A DNA stretch of 64,000 bases, taken from Bradyrhizobium sp. 195. GTDB taxonomy: Bacteria > Pseudomonadota > Alphaproteobacteria > Rhizobiales > Xanthobacteraceae. Positions 7,909-16,781 of the stretch are shown here, in pieces; within the stretch, counting starts at the first letter, position 1, and every line of letters starts with the position of its first letter. The position numbers and the translations under genes are program-made. A model generated the notes under the pieces. The model worked only from the letters and a program-made list of their open reading frames with translations, was not told where the DNA came from and searched no databases. The stretch covers positions 2,480,001 to 2,544,000 of the forward strand of contig NZ_CP082161.1 in the NCBI RefSeq assembly GCF_023101665.1, written 5' to 3'.

Positions 7909-10233
7909 GTGTCGCATAAGCTTGCCCCGGCGCTCCTCGCCGCTCTCTTCCTCGCGATCTCATCTCTCTCCGCGGCCCGCGCCGAGCCGCCGGCCGCGAA
8001 CAGTGCTGCCGCGCTGTCGCCTGAGGAAGCCAAGCGTGCGCTGGAGACGCTCCAGGACGACAAAAAACGTGCGCAGATGATCGACACGCTGCGCACGATC
8101 GCCAATGCGTCTGGTCCGCAAGCGCCAGCGCCCGAGCAGAAGTCGCCGATCCCGCTCGCTGCCGACGGCCTCGGCGCGCAGCTCCTGCTCACCGTGTCGG
8201 AGGAGATCGGCGCGATCTCGAGCGAGATCGCCAGTGTGGCGCGGACGCTCACGCATTTCCCGGCGTTCTATTACTGGATCGTGCGGACCGCGAACGATCC
8301 GGCGGCCTACAATCTCCTGATCGAGATCGCCTGGAAGCTCGCACTGGTGCTCGGTTGCGCGCTCGCCGCCGAATGGGTGCTGTTCCGGCTGATCCGGCGT
8401 CCGGTCGCGTTTCTGGAAGGACGCGTGCCGCATGCCGCGCGCCTGCCGGCGCAGGCGCTGCCCATCGCCGATCCGCCCTCGTCAGTCGCCGACGTGACGC
8501 CGGTACCTGAATTGCAAAAGCGCCGGCACAGCCTGGCGCGCATCTGGCAGGTCCTGCTGCGGCTGCCCTTCGTGGTCGGGCGCCTCGTGCTCGAGCTGCT
8601 TCCGGTGTTCGTCTTCATGGGCGTCGCCACCGCGCTGCTCGGCACCGAGATCGGCGAGCCCACGACCGTTCGCCTCGTGATTCTCGCGGTCGCCAACGCC
8701 TATGCGTTCTCGCGCGGGCTCATCTGCGTGGTCCGTGCGCTGGCGGGGCCGTTCGGCCTGTTTCCCGTTCGAGCCGAGACGGCGGCCTATGTCGAGATCT
8801 GGGCGCGCCGCATCGTCGGCGTCGGCGTATCCGGCATCGCCTTCGCCAATGTGGCGCTGCTGCTGGGTCTGCATCGTGCCGGTTACGCCGCGCTGCTCCG
8901 CATGGTGATGCTGGTCGTGCATCTCTTCATCGTCGTCATCATCCTGCAGTGTCGCCGCCAGGTCGCAGACGCCATTCGCGCGCCCGCCGACCAGGCGGGA
9001 ATCGCGGCGCGGCTGCGCAACCGCGTCGCCGGCGGCTGGCATTATCTTGCGATCGCGCTCGATCTTGCACTCTGGGCGGTGTGGGCGCTCAACATCCGCA
9101 ACGGCTATTCGCTGCTGCTGCAATATTTCGTCGGCACCATCGTGGTCGCAGTGATCACGCGTGTCGCCATCATGCTGACGCTGAGCCTGATCGACCGGGG
9201 CTTCCGCATCAAGCCGGAGATCCTGCAGCGCTTTCCGGGCCTCGAAATCCGCGCCAACCGTTATCTGCCGCTGCTGCGCAAGATCGTATCAGGCGTGATC
9301 GTCTTCATCGGCTTCGTGGCCGTGCTCGAAGTCTGGGGCGTGGACGCCATCGTCTGGTTCTATGGCGGCCAGATCGGCAGCCGGCTGATCTCGGCCGTGG
9401 TGACGATCGGCGTCGCCGTTCTCGTCGCCGCGGCGATCTGGGAAGCCAGCAACGCGCTGCTGGACCGTCAGATCAACACGCTGTCGCGGGACGGGCACTA
9501 TGCCCGCGCCGCGCGCTTGCGCACCTTCCAGCCGATGCTGCGCACCGCGCTGCTCTGCCTGATCGCAACCGTGGTCGGCCTCACCGCGCTGAGCGAGATC
9601 GGCGTCAACGTCGCGCCGCTGCTCGCGGGAGCCGGCATCGTCGGCATCGCCATCGGCTTCGGCTCGCAGAAGCTGGTGCAGGATCTCATCACCGGGCTGT
9701 TCCTGCTGCTGGAGAACACGGTTCAGGTCGGCGACAATGTCAGCGTCTCCGGGCTCTCGGGCGTGGTCGAGAACGTCTCGATCCGCACCATCCGCCTGCG
9801 CGCCGGTGACGGTGCCGTGCACATCGTGCCGTTCAGCGCCGTCACGACCATCACCAATGCCAGCCGCGGCGCGGGCAACGCCTCGGTCAGCGTCAACGTC
9901 GCCTACAAGGAAGATACCGACCGCGCGGGTCAGATCCTCAAGGACATCGTCGACGAGATGCGCCGCGAACCCGAATTCCGCGCGCTGATCCGCGGCGACC
10001 TCGATCTGTGGGGCATCGACAAGGTCGACGGCGCGATGGTGTCGATCGTCGGCCAGATCCGTTGCACCGAGGCCGGCCGCTGGCCGGTCCAGCGCGAATT
10101 CAACCGCCGCATGAAGCTGCGCTTCCAGCAGAACGGCATCGACGTCGCATCCGCCACCCAGACCATCTTGATGCATATCGCCCCGCCGGCAGATGGCTCG
10201 GCCCATCTGACGCCGCGGCGCGCGGCCGGATAG
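7909..10233 (+). CDS. Large MscS-family mechanosensitive ion channel
   Basis: A 774-aa inner-membrane channel. It has a signal peptide (ends SAARA), a periplasmic helical region, then about ten membrane spans. The C-terminal third holds the MscS pore and beta domain: LLAGAGIVGIAIGFGSQKLV matches the TM3 Gly/Ala-rich pore helix, followed by DLITGLFLLLENTVQVGD and VVENVSIRTIRLR. The length and added N-terminal membrane domain match the larger YbiO/MscM-like group, not MscS itself. Start is GTG 7909 with CAGGGA upstream. It probably releases solutes on hypo-osmotic shock. Confidence 0.88.
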   Translation: MSHKLAPALLAALFLAISSLSAARAEPPAANSAAALSPEEAKRALETLQDDKKRAQMIDTLRTIANASGPQAPAPEQKSPIPLAADGLGAQLLLTVSEEIGAISSEIASVARTLTHFPAFYYWIVRTANDPAAYNLLIEIAWKLALVLGCALAAEWVLFRLIRRPVAFLEGRVPHAARLPAQALPIADPPSSVADVTPVPELQKRRHSLARIWQVLLRLPFVVGRLVLELLPVFVFMGVATALLGTEIGEPTTVRLVILAVANAYAFSRGLICVVRALAGPFGLFPVRAETAAYVEIWARRIVGVGVSGIAFANVALLLGLHRAGYAALLRMVMLVVHLFIVVIILQCRRQVADAIRAPADQAGIAARLRNRVAGGWHYLAIALDLALWAVWALNIRNGYSLLLQYFVGTIVVAVITRVAIMLTLSLIDRGFRIKPEILQRFPGLEIRANRYLPLLRKIVSGVIVFIGFVAVLEVWGVDAIVWFYGGQIGSRLISAVVTIGVAVLVAAAIWEASNALLDRQINTLSRDGHYARAARLRTFQPMLRTALLCLIATVVGLTALSEIGVNVAPLLAGAGIVGIAIGFGSQKLVQDLITGLFLLLENTVQVGDNVSVSGLSGVVENVSIRTIRLRAGDGAVHIVPFSAVTTITNASRGAGNASVSVNVAYKEDTDRAGQILKDIVDEMRREPEFRALIRGDLDLWGIDKVDGAMVSIVGQIRCTEAGRWPVQREFNRRMKLRFQQNGIDVASATQTILMHIAPPADGSAHLTPRRAAG

Positions 10234-10372
10234 TCGCCCGGCGGAAATTTCCGGCTTGCCTCCATCGACCCGGCAGCGTTCACTCTGCCTCCAGCTCGCT
10301 GCCAAAATGCGGGCGACGACAATGGGTGGGTGGAATGATACGAGGGCTGTGGGCCGTCTTGCGCCGTCATGT

Positions 10373-10451
10373 GACGGCGGCGGTGCGCCGATCGTCGTGC
10401 AGTCGATGACCAACACCGACACCGCCGACATCGACGGTACCATTGCCCAGG
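10373..10451 (+). pseudogene. Fragment of ispG (N-terminal segment)
   Basis: Translation in this frame gives DGGGAPIVVQSMTNTDTADI followed by DGTIAQ, which matches the highly conserved start of IspG (GcpE, the 4Fe-4S enzyme of the MEP isoprenoid pathway). It then switches abruptly to unrelated sequence. Only about 26 codons remain, with no start codon in context, so it cannot be functional. It abuts another unrelated fragment at 10452. Confidence 0.75.
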
Positions 10452-10538
10452 CGCGCGATCCCCTCGCTGGCCTGGGTGCCGCTGTTCATCCTCTGGCTCG
10501 GCATCTTCGAGACCTCGAAGGTCGCGCTGATCGCGGTC
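10452..10538 (+). pseudogene. Fragment of an ABC transporter permease (SsuC/TauC-like)
   Basis: The frame starting at 10452 reads RAIPSLAWVPLFILWLGIF then ETSKVALIAV. This matches the cytoplasmic loop and following membrane helix of nitrate/sulfonate/taurine-type (SsuC/TauC) permeases. Both ends are cut: ispG sequence precedes it and a TctC-type gene follows. About 29 codons survive. Confidence 0.7.
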
Positions 10539-10542
10539 CGCG

Positions 10543-11489
10543 TTGGCCGGATCTGCGGCATGGACGACGCCGGGTCAGGCGCAGCCGTTTCCCTCGCGCC
10601 CCATTACCCTCATCGTACCGTTCGCGGCGGGCGGCCCGACCGATACGCTGGCGCGGATCTTGTCCGAGCGGATCGCCGCCGAGCTGCGCACCACGGTCGT
10701 GGTCGAGAACGTCGCCGGCGCCTCCGGCAGCATCGCCGGCGCCCGCGTCGCACGCGCAACGCCGGATGGAACCACCATCACGATCGGCCATTGGGGCACC
10801 CATGTGCTGAACGGCGCCATCCTCAACCTGCCTTATGACGTCGTAAGTGATTTCGAACCCATCGCGTTGATCGCGATGGGCACGCAGCTCATCGTCGGCC
10901 GCAAGTCGCTCGAGGCCAATGATCTGAAGGAGCTGATCGCGTGGCTGAAGGCCAATCCCGGCAAGGCCACCGCGGGGACCTCAGGGGCGGGCACAGGCGC
11001 GCATGTCGCCGCCGTCTTCTTCAAGGACAAGACCGGCACCGACTTCCAGTTCGTACCCTATCGCGGCGCCGGGCCCGCCATGATCGATCTCGTGGCAGGG
11101 CAGATCGACATCATGTTCGACCAGGCGGCGAACTCGCTGGCACATGCCAAGAGCGGTGCGATCAAGGCGTTCGCAGTGACCTCGCCGACGCGGCTTGCGT
11201 CCGCCCCGGATATCCCGACCGTCGACGAAGCGGGCTTGCCCGGGCTCTATATTTCCTACTGGCACGGCATCTGGGCACGAAGAACACGCCGAAGGACATC
11301 GTCGCCAAGCTCAACGCGGCAATCGTCGCCGTGCTCGCCAATGCCGCGGTCAAGCAGCGCTTTGCCGAACTGGGCCAGGAGATTCCGCCGCCGGAGCAGC
11401 AGACACCCGCAGAGCTCGCCGTTTTCCAGAAGGCCGAGACCGAGAAATGGTGGCCGATCGTGAAGGCCGCGAACATCAAGCCTGAATAG
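10543..11489 (+). pseudogene. Tripartite tricarboxylate transporter binding protein (TctC/Bug), broken
   Basis: The frame from 10543 gives a Bug-family binding protein (FPSRPITLIVPFAAGGPTD, GTSGAGTGAHVA, PYRGAGPAM, QIDIMFDQ) up to about 11276. There the sequence must shift by one base: after GIWA the continuation KNTPKDIVAKLNAAIV through AANIKPE is read in another frame to 11489. The N-terminal signal peptide is truncated and joined to the permease fragment; only LAGSAAWTTPGQAQ remains. With both the start and the frame lost it is a pseudogene. No TctA/TctB genes are nearby. Confidence 0.85.
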
Positions 11490-11649
11490 CCTCGCCGCGT
11501 TAACCTTCTCTCGCGCGCCGCCTGTCGTTCGCGACAATCTCGCTGCGGTGCGAGATCACAATCGGCGCTTCGGTCTCTACGTCCTTGATCTCGTTGGAGC
11601 GCTGGCCGACAATGTACGCGGTTCAATGTGAAGCTTCTTGGGGGAATTC

Positions 11650-13302
11650 GTGAATAGACCTGCCCGGGTCGTTGCCCAATCGACGTCGTCCAATCCGCCG
11701 CAAGGCATGGCGCTGCTGCGCGATCCCTTGCTCAACAAGGGCACCGCCTTCACGGAATCCGAGCGCGACGCACTCGGCCTGCGCGGCCTCCTGCCGCCTT
11801 GCGTGCTGACGATGGAGACGCAGGCTCAGCGCGTCCTCACCAATTTGCGCACGCTGCCGACGGACCTCGAAAAATATGTCGCGCTGAACGCGCTGCATGA
11901 CCGCAACGAGGCGCTGTTCTTCCGCGTCGTCGTCGACAATATCGACGAGATCCAGCCGATCATCTACACGCCGACGGTCGGGCTCGCCTGCCAGAAATAC
12001 GGCCTGATCTTCCAGCGGCCGCGCGGCATGTTCATCTCCTCGCGCGACCGCGGTCAGATCGCGGAGATCCTGAAGAACTGGCCCTATCCGGCCAAGCTGA
12101 TCGTCGTCACCGACGGCGAGCGCATTTTGGGACTTGGCGATCTCGGTGCCAACGGCATGGGCATTCCGGTCGGCAAGCTCTCGCTCTATTCGGCCTGCGC
12201 CGGCGTGCATCCGGAATCGTGCCTGCCTATTGTGCTCGACGTCGGCACCAATAACGAAGAGCTCCTGAACGACCCCTATTATCTTGGCCTGCGCGAGCGG
12301 CGGCTGACGGGCGAAGCCTATGACAGCTTCGTCGACGAGTTCATGCAAGCTGCGCGACAGACGTTTCCGGGCGTGCTGATCCAGTTCGAGGATTTCGCCA
12401 ACCATTCGGCGTTCAAACTGCTGCACAAATATCGGGATGAAGCCTGCGTCTTCAACGACGACATCCAGGGCACCGCGGCGGTGGCGCTCGCCGGCTTGTT
12501 CTCGGCCTTGCGCGTCTCCGGCGGCAAGCTCAGGGACCAGCGCATCCTCTTCCTCGGTGCTGGCGAGGCGGCAACCGGCATCGCCGATCTCGTGGTGTCC
12601 GCGATGATGGCGGAGGGCGCTTCCGAGGCGGACGCGCTCCGCCGCAACTGGCTGGTGGATTCCCGCGGCCTCGTCGTCAGCGGTCGTGATGGCCTGTCCG
12701 GCCACAAGCTCCGCTACGCCCACACCGAGCAGGCGCCGATCGCCGACTTCCTCACCGCGATCAAGACGCTGAAGCCGACGGCGATCATCGGCGTTGCCGC
12801 GGTCGGCGGCGCTTTCACGCCCGAGGTGCTCAAGACGATGGCGGCGCTCAACGAACAGCCGATCGTGTTCGCGCTCTCGAACCCGACCTCGAAGGCCGAA
12901 TGCTCGGCGGAGGATGCCTATCGCTACACCGAGGGCCGTGCGCTGTTTGCCTGCGGCAGCCCGTATGATCCGGTCAAGCTCAACGGCCGCAGCTTCGTGC
13001 CGCGCCAGGGCAACAATTCCTACATCTTCCCCGGCGTCGGGCTCGGCGTCATCGCCAGTGGCTCGAAGCTGGTGACCGACGAGATGTTCATGGCGGCCGC
13101 CCATACGCTTGCCGATTGCGTCGGCAAGGACGACCTCGCGCAAGGCAGTCTCTATCCGGCGCTGCCGCGTATCCGCGAGGTCTCGGTTCGCATCGCCGCG
13201 GCCGTCGCCGACGTCGCCTATCAGCGCGGGCTCGCCGACGGACCGGCGCCCAACGACGTCAAGGCCCTGGTCCAGTCCCAGATGTACGAGCCGCATTACT
13301 AG
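11650..13302 (+). CDS. NAD-dependent malic enzyme
   Basis: A 550-aa malic enzyme, oxidatively decarboxylating malate to pyruvate in the cytosol. Family blocks include YTPTVGLACQKYG, VTDGERILGLGDLGANGMGI, FEDFANHSAFKLL, the metal/active-site FNDDIQGTAAV, and the nucleotide fold FLGAGEAATGIA, with LSNPTSKAEC near the end. The length matches the MaeA/SfcA type, not the rhizobial fusion with a phosphotransacetylase-like domain. GTG 11650 is preferred because GGGGGAA lies just upstream; an in-frame TTG exists at 11638. NAD versus NADP preference is inferred from the family. Confidence 0.9.
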   Translation: MNRPARVVAQSTSSNPPQGMALLRDPLLNKGTAFTESERDALGLRGLLPPCVLTMETQAQRVLTNLRTLPTDLEKYVALNALHDRNEALFFRVVVDNIDEIQPIIYTPTVGLACQKYGLIFQRPRGMFISSRDRGQIAEILKNWPYPAKLIVVTDGERILGLGDLGANGMGIPVGKLSLYSACAGVHPESCLPIVLDVGTNNEELLNDPYYLGLRERRLTGEAYDSFVDEFMQAARQTFPGVLIQFEDFANHSAFKLLHKYRDEACVFNDDIQGTAAVALAGLFSALRVSGGKLRDQRILFLGAGEAATGIADLVVSAMMAEGASEADALRRNWLVDSRGLVVSGRDGLSGHKLRYAHTEQAPIADFLTAIKTLKPTAIIGVAAVGGAFTPEVLKTMAALNEQPIVFALSNPTSKAECSAEDAYRYTEGRALFACGSPYDPVKLNGRSFVPRQGNNSYIFPGVGLGVIASGSKLVTDEMFMAAAHTLADCVGKDDLAQGSLYPALPRIREVSVRIAAAVADVAYQRGLADGPAPNDVKALVQSQMYEPHY

Positions 13303-13353
13303 GGCTTGTACATCCCAAACGGCTCGGTTAGCCCGCTGACGTCGAGGGTGGTG

Positions 13354-13484
13354 TGCTCCCTCCCCCGCTTGCGGGGGAGGGCTGGGGAGAGGGTATCTCC
13401 GCGATCGAGCGCCCCCAAGAGGAGAGAACCCTCACCCGGCGCGTTGCGCCGACCTCTCCCGCAGGCGGGAGAGGTGCACCGAGC
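13354..13484. repeat. Palindromic repeat (CTCCCCCGCTTGCGGGGGAGGG family)
   Basis: It starts with a small perfect hairpin (TCCCCCGCTTGCGGGGGA) and ends with CTCTCCCGCAGGCGGGAGAG. The two outer parts are also loosely complementary through GGGAGAGGG-like and CCCTCACCC blocks. The same family appears at 16551 and 23612, and a variant at 28140. It occupies the gap after the malic enzyme gene. Confidence 0.75.
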
Positions 13485-13581
13485 CCGCGGGCTCTTGATC
13501 CAACCTAAGCTCATTCCACGTTAGGTCAGCATCGCGCCACCATCTCAGGTGGAAACGCCGTTGTGCCGCGCGGTCCCATAT

Positions 13582-13602
13582 GCGACAGTCTGTAGCGTTA
13601 CA
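13582..13602 (+). promoter_or_regulatory. Candidate BlaI-type operator upstream of the repressor
   Basis: The dyad GCGAC-N5-GTAGC is followed by GTTACA, 31 bases before the blaI-like start. A matching arrangement (GCTAC-N5-GTAGC-ATTACA) sits at nearly the same distance upstream of the DUF1800 gene. TAC/GTA and TGTA/TACA half-sites resemble the TACA-TGTA operators of BlaI/MecI repressors. Autoregulation is expected for this family. Confidence 0.5.
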
Positions 13603-13632
13603 AGAAGAACTCAAGCCGCAAGGTCAGGTGCC

Positions 13633-14025
13633 ATGGACGATCGTTTGCCCGAACTGGGCGACCTCGAGCGCGAGGTCATGCAATTGGTTTGGGCCCATGG
13701 TCCCGTCACGGCCGAGATCGTGCGTGAACGTCTGCCGCGGCGTCTGAAGGAATCGACGGTCCGCACCGTGCTGCGCCGGCTCGAGGAAAAGGGCTATGCT
13801 CGCCACACCGTGGACGGCCGCACCTATGTCTATCACGCCGCCGAGGAGCGCGCGAAGGTGGCGGCCAAGGCAGTGCAGCGCATCGTCGACTGGTTCTGCA
13901 ACGGCTCGATCGAGGAGGTCCTCGTCGGCATGGTGGACAACAAGATGCTCGACCAGCAGCAATTGCGCGAGCTGGCCGATCAGGTGGCCAAGGCGAAGAA
14001 GGCGAGGGGAGTGAAGAAAGAATGA
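13633..14025 (+). CDS. BlaI/MecI/CopY-family transcriptional repressor
   Basis: A 130-aa winged-helix repressor. LPELGDLEREVMQLVWAHGP and ESTVRTVLRRLEEKGYARH match the DNA-binding domain of the penicillinase repressor family (normal length 120-140 aa), followed by a dimerisation tail. Such proteins dimerise on TACA/TGTA operators and are cut by a partner M56 protease. The partner gene starts in its own stop region (ATGA at 14022). Start ATG 13633 was chosen because the family motif begins immediately after it. Confidence 0.92.
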   Translation: MDDRLPELGDLEREVMQLVWAHGPVTAEIVRERLPRRLKESTVRTVLRRLEEKGYARHTVDGRTYVYHAAEERAKVAAKAVQRIVDWFCNGSIEEVLVGMVDNKMLDQQQLRELADQVAKAKKARGVKKE

Positions 14026-16541
14026 TCGCAACTCTGGCGGAGGCGGCACTGCGCTCCCTTGTGCTGGGAGGCGTCGTCTGGTTCGGTCTCAACCTGTTTC
14101 GCGTGCGCAATCCGCACGTTCACATGACGGCCTGGGTCGTCGTGCTGCTGGCGTCGCTGGCGATGCCCTTCGTGATGCATTGGCCGACGCTCACGATCAG
14201 CCGGCTGCCTTTGCCGGTCTCCGTGCCGACTGATTTTCTGCCGGCGGACATCTCGATGCTGGAGATGCCGCAGCCCGCGCTGCCCGTGGCGCCCGGGGTC
14301 GCCGTCGCACCGCCGCCGCCGAAAGCTGGGCTGTCGATCAATTGGTGGCTGATCGCCACCATCGTCTATGCCGGCATCGCCGGCTTGTTGCTGCTGCGGC
14401 TCGCGATCGGTCTCTGCCTGACCTGGCGTCTTGCGCGCGCGGCAAAGCCGATGAAGGGCCCGCAGATGCTCGAGGCCGACGTGCGCGTCAGCCGCGATGT
14501 CGGCGGCCCCGTCACCTTCGGCTCGACCATTCTGGTGCCGCCGCAATTCACCAGCTGGGACGCCAAGAAGCGCCTCGCCGTGCTCGCGCATGAAGGCGCG
14601 CATGTCGCCAACCGGGATTTCTATGTCCTCCTGCTGGCGTCGCTCAACCGCGCGGTGTTCTGGTTCAGCCCGTTCTCGTGGTGGCAGCTGGCGCGCCTCG
14701 CCGAGCTCGCCGAGATCATCAGCGACGCAGAGGCGATCGAGATCATCGACGACCGGCTCTCCTATGCCGAGATCCTGCTCGATTTCGCCAGCACCGTGAA
14801 GCCGAGGCCGGCCGAGCTCGCGATGGCGCGGGCCTCGACCGTGCGTGCGCGCGTCGAGCGCATCATCGCGGCTGCCGCAATGCCCGTTGCGGTCAGCTGG
14901 CGCAAGCGAGTGTGGATCGCGGCCGCCATCGTTCCGGTAGTGGTCGTGTCCGCCGGCATGATCGCCTATCGCACGCCGGACCCGGTGCCTGTTGCGGCGG
15001 ATGCTGGCGAAGTACCCGTTCAGCACTACCGCCCCTTCGTCAATTTCTACGCCATGGGCCCGGCCTCGGTGTTCGCCATCTTCCGCGAGGGCGACGATCT
15101 CTTCGGCCAGCTGACCGGGCAACGCAAATTGCGCCTGACTGTTGGGAGCGACGGCACGGCGTCTTATGCGGCCACGTCCGGCGAGATCACGTTTGCGCTG
15201 GATGCGGAGCGCCGGTCGTCCGAGCTGAAGCTGCGCATGAACGGTCGCGACGTGCGCGCGGTTCGCGTCGCTGAGATGCCGACGACGGCAGCCGATTCCG
15301 CCGCGTTCGATCAATATGTCGGCTGGTACAAGGTTGCGCCGAACCGCGTGCTCACCGTGCGCCATGAGGGGGATCGCCTCCTGGTGCAGGAAACCCTGCA
15401 AGGCCCGGCGCCCCTTCTCCCTGAGGGGGTGGACGCCTTCTCGATCCATGGCCGCAATCTCCTGATCTTCCTGCGCGACGAGCAGGGCAAGGTCTCGCGC
15501 GTGCTGGTTCAGAACGCAGTCTCCGGTGCGCGCCTCGCCCCACGGGTCGACGCGGCGGTGGCGCAGGCGATCGAGGCCGACTTCGCGCGCCGTGTTGCGG
15601 AAGTCCCGGATCGTTTCCGGGAGCAGGTTCCGGTTGCCGGCGGCAAGGAGATGATCCTGCACGGCATCGAAGATCTGCGCCATGGCACGCCGAACTACGA
15701 GCGCATGAGCGCGCCACTGGCTACAAAGATTCACCGCCAGCTCAACGAGACGCAGGCCACGTTCGTGGCGCTCGGCGCTCTCGAGTCTATCTTCTTCCGC
15801 GGCGTCGGCCCCGGCGGCTATGACATCTATGGTGCCAAATTCGAGAACGGCACGGCGGAATTCCGTCTTCTGCTGGAGCCCGACGGCAAGGTCGGCGACG
15901 TTATCTTCCGGGCTGACGGCAATGACGAGCTCGGCGGCATCGTGCCTTGCACGGAGGAGGTGAGCGTTCGCGGCCGGGCCGGCACCTCGCCGATCAGGAT
16001 CATGCTCTATAACGAGATGGGCGACGACATCCAGGTGTCCAATCTCGATGCGGACGGCAATCGCAAGACCCAGATCGTCAGGCCGAACATGACCTGGGCC
16101 ACCACCACCACCGTGAACAATCCCTGGATGATTGCCGACAAGTCGGGACGGTGCCTGGAGATCGTGGTGCCGGGGCGGCAGACCCGCTTTCATAATGTGG
16201 AAGCCTCGAATATCGGTGCACGTCCGGGACGCGCCGCGCGCCGCGCCGTTCCGATCGCCAACGGCGAAGAGATGCTGCGCCGCTATATCGAGGGCGTCGG
16301 CAAGGGGCAGCCCGACTACGAGCAGATGACGTCGGAAGTGGCCGACATCACGCGCCAGCAATTGCCGTTCGACCAGGCGATCCTGGCGCGGCTCGGTGCG
16401 TTGCGTGCGGTCTCCTTCCGCGGCGTCACCGCGCTCGACAGCGACATCTACGTCGCCCAGTTCGCCAACGGCTCGGCGGAATGGCGCATCGGTGTCAGGA
16501 ACGGCACGATCACGAAGATTGCGCTCGGGCCGAATTTCTAG
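14022..16541 (+). CDS. BlaR1-like M56 metalloprotease with DUF3471-like and VHL-beta-like sensor region
   Basis: An 839-aa membrane protein. Residues 1-325 form the BlaR1/MecR1-type zinc protease: four membrane segments (about 8-27, 35-53, 107-130, 304-322) and the zinc motif H190-E-G-A-H194. The rest should be periplasmic and is not a penicillin-binding domain. It holds two DUF3471-like beta segments (about 336-415 and 429-505), a roughly 90-residue module that occurs twice (about 539-625 and 748-839), and between these copies a VHL-beta-like domain (about 650-720). That domain has YNEM, LDADGNRK, NNPWMIAD and SGRCLEI. By analogy, a periplasmic signal would activate cleavage of the repressor encoded upstream. 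Ligand unknown. Confidence 0.88.
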   Translation: MIATLAEAALRSLVLGGVVWFGLNLFRVRNPHVHMTAWVVVLLASLAMPFVMHWPTLTISRLPLPVSVPTDFLPADISMLEMPQPALPVAPGVAVAPPPPKAGLSINWWLIATIVYAGIAGLLLLRLAIGLCLTWRLARAAKPMKGPQMLEADVRVSRDVGGPVTFGSTILVPPQFTSWDAKKRLAVLAHEGAHVANRDFYVLLLASLNRAVFWFSPFSWWQLARLAELAEIISDAEAIEIIDDRLSYAEILLDFASTVKPRPAELAMARASTVRARVERIIAAAAMPVAVSWRKRVWIAAAIVPVVVVSAGMIAYRTPDPVPVAADAGEVPVQHYRPFVNFYAMGPASVFAIFREGDDLFGQLTGQRKLRLTVGSDGTASYAATSGEITFALDAERRSSELKLRMNGRDVRAVRVAEMPTTAADSAAFDQYVGWYKVAPNRVLTVRHEGDRLLVQETLQGPAPLLPEGVDAFSIHGRNLLIFLRDEQGKVSRVLVQNAVSGARLAPRVDAAVAQAIEADFARRVAEVPDRFREQVPVAGGKEMILHGIEDLRHGTPNYERMSAPLATKIHRQLNETQATFVALGALESIFFRGVGPGGYDIYGAKFENGTAEFRLLLEPDGKVGDVIFRADGNDELGGIVPCTEEVSVRGRAGTSPIRIMLYNEMGDDIQVSNLDADGNRKTQIVRPNMTWATTTTVNNPWMIADKSGRCLEIVVPGRQTRFHNVEASNIGARPGRAARRAVPIANGEEMLRRYIEGVGKGQPDYEQMTSEVADITRQQLPFDQAILARLGALRAVSFRGVTALDSDIYVAQFANGSAEWRIGVRNGTITKIALGPNF

Positions 16542-16550
16542 GGACAACGG

Positions 16551-16670
16551 AGCCTCCCGCTTGCGGGAGAGGGTCGGGGAGAGGGTTTCTGCGCGATGGG
16601 ACAATCCCCAAGAGGAGAAAGCCCTCACCCGCGCCTCCGGCGCGATCTCTCCCGCAAGCGGGAGAGGTGA
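16551..16670. repeat. Palindromic repeat (CTCCCGCTTGCGGGAGAGGG family)
   Basis: Hairpin CCTCCCGCTTGCGGGAGAGGG at the left and CTCTCCCGCAAGCGGGAGAGG at the right flank a CCAAGAGGAGAAAGCCCTCACCC centre. It is the same family as 13354 and 23612. It separates the M56 gene from the DUF1800 promoter and could terminate transcripts. Confidence 0.75.
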
Positions 16671-16781
16671 ACGAGCCGCGGCAACGAATTCAACCTGGGC
16701 ATTCTTCCGTGGGCGCAGCGGCGGCTTCCGACGGCTTGACGAAGGTCCTGCAATCTCCGCTTGTCGGCTCGCATCATGAAT

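Noticed and set aside
13980..16628. An 882-codon minus-strand open frame
   Set aside because: It is antisense to the M56 protease gene, which has clear motifs, a ribosome-binding context and overlap with blaI.
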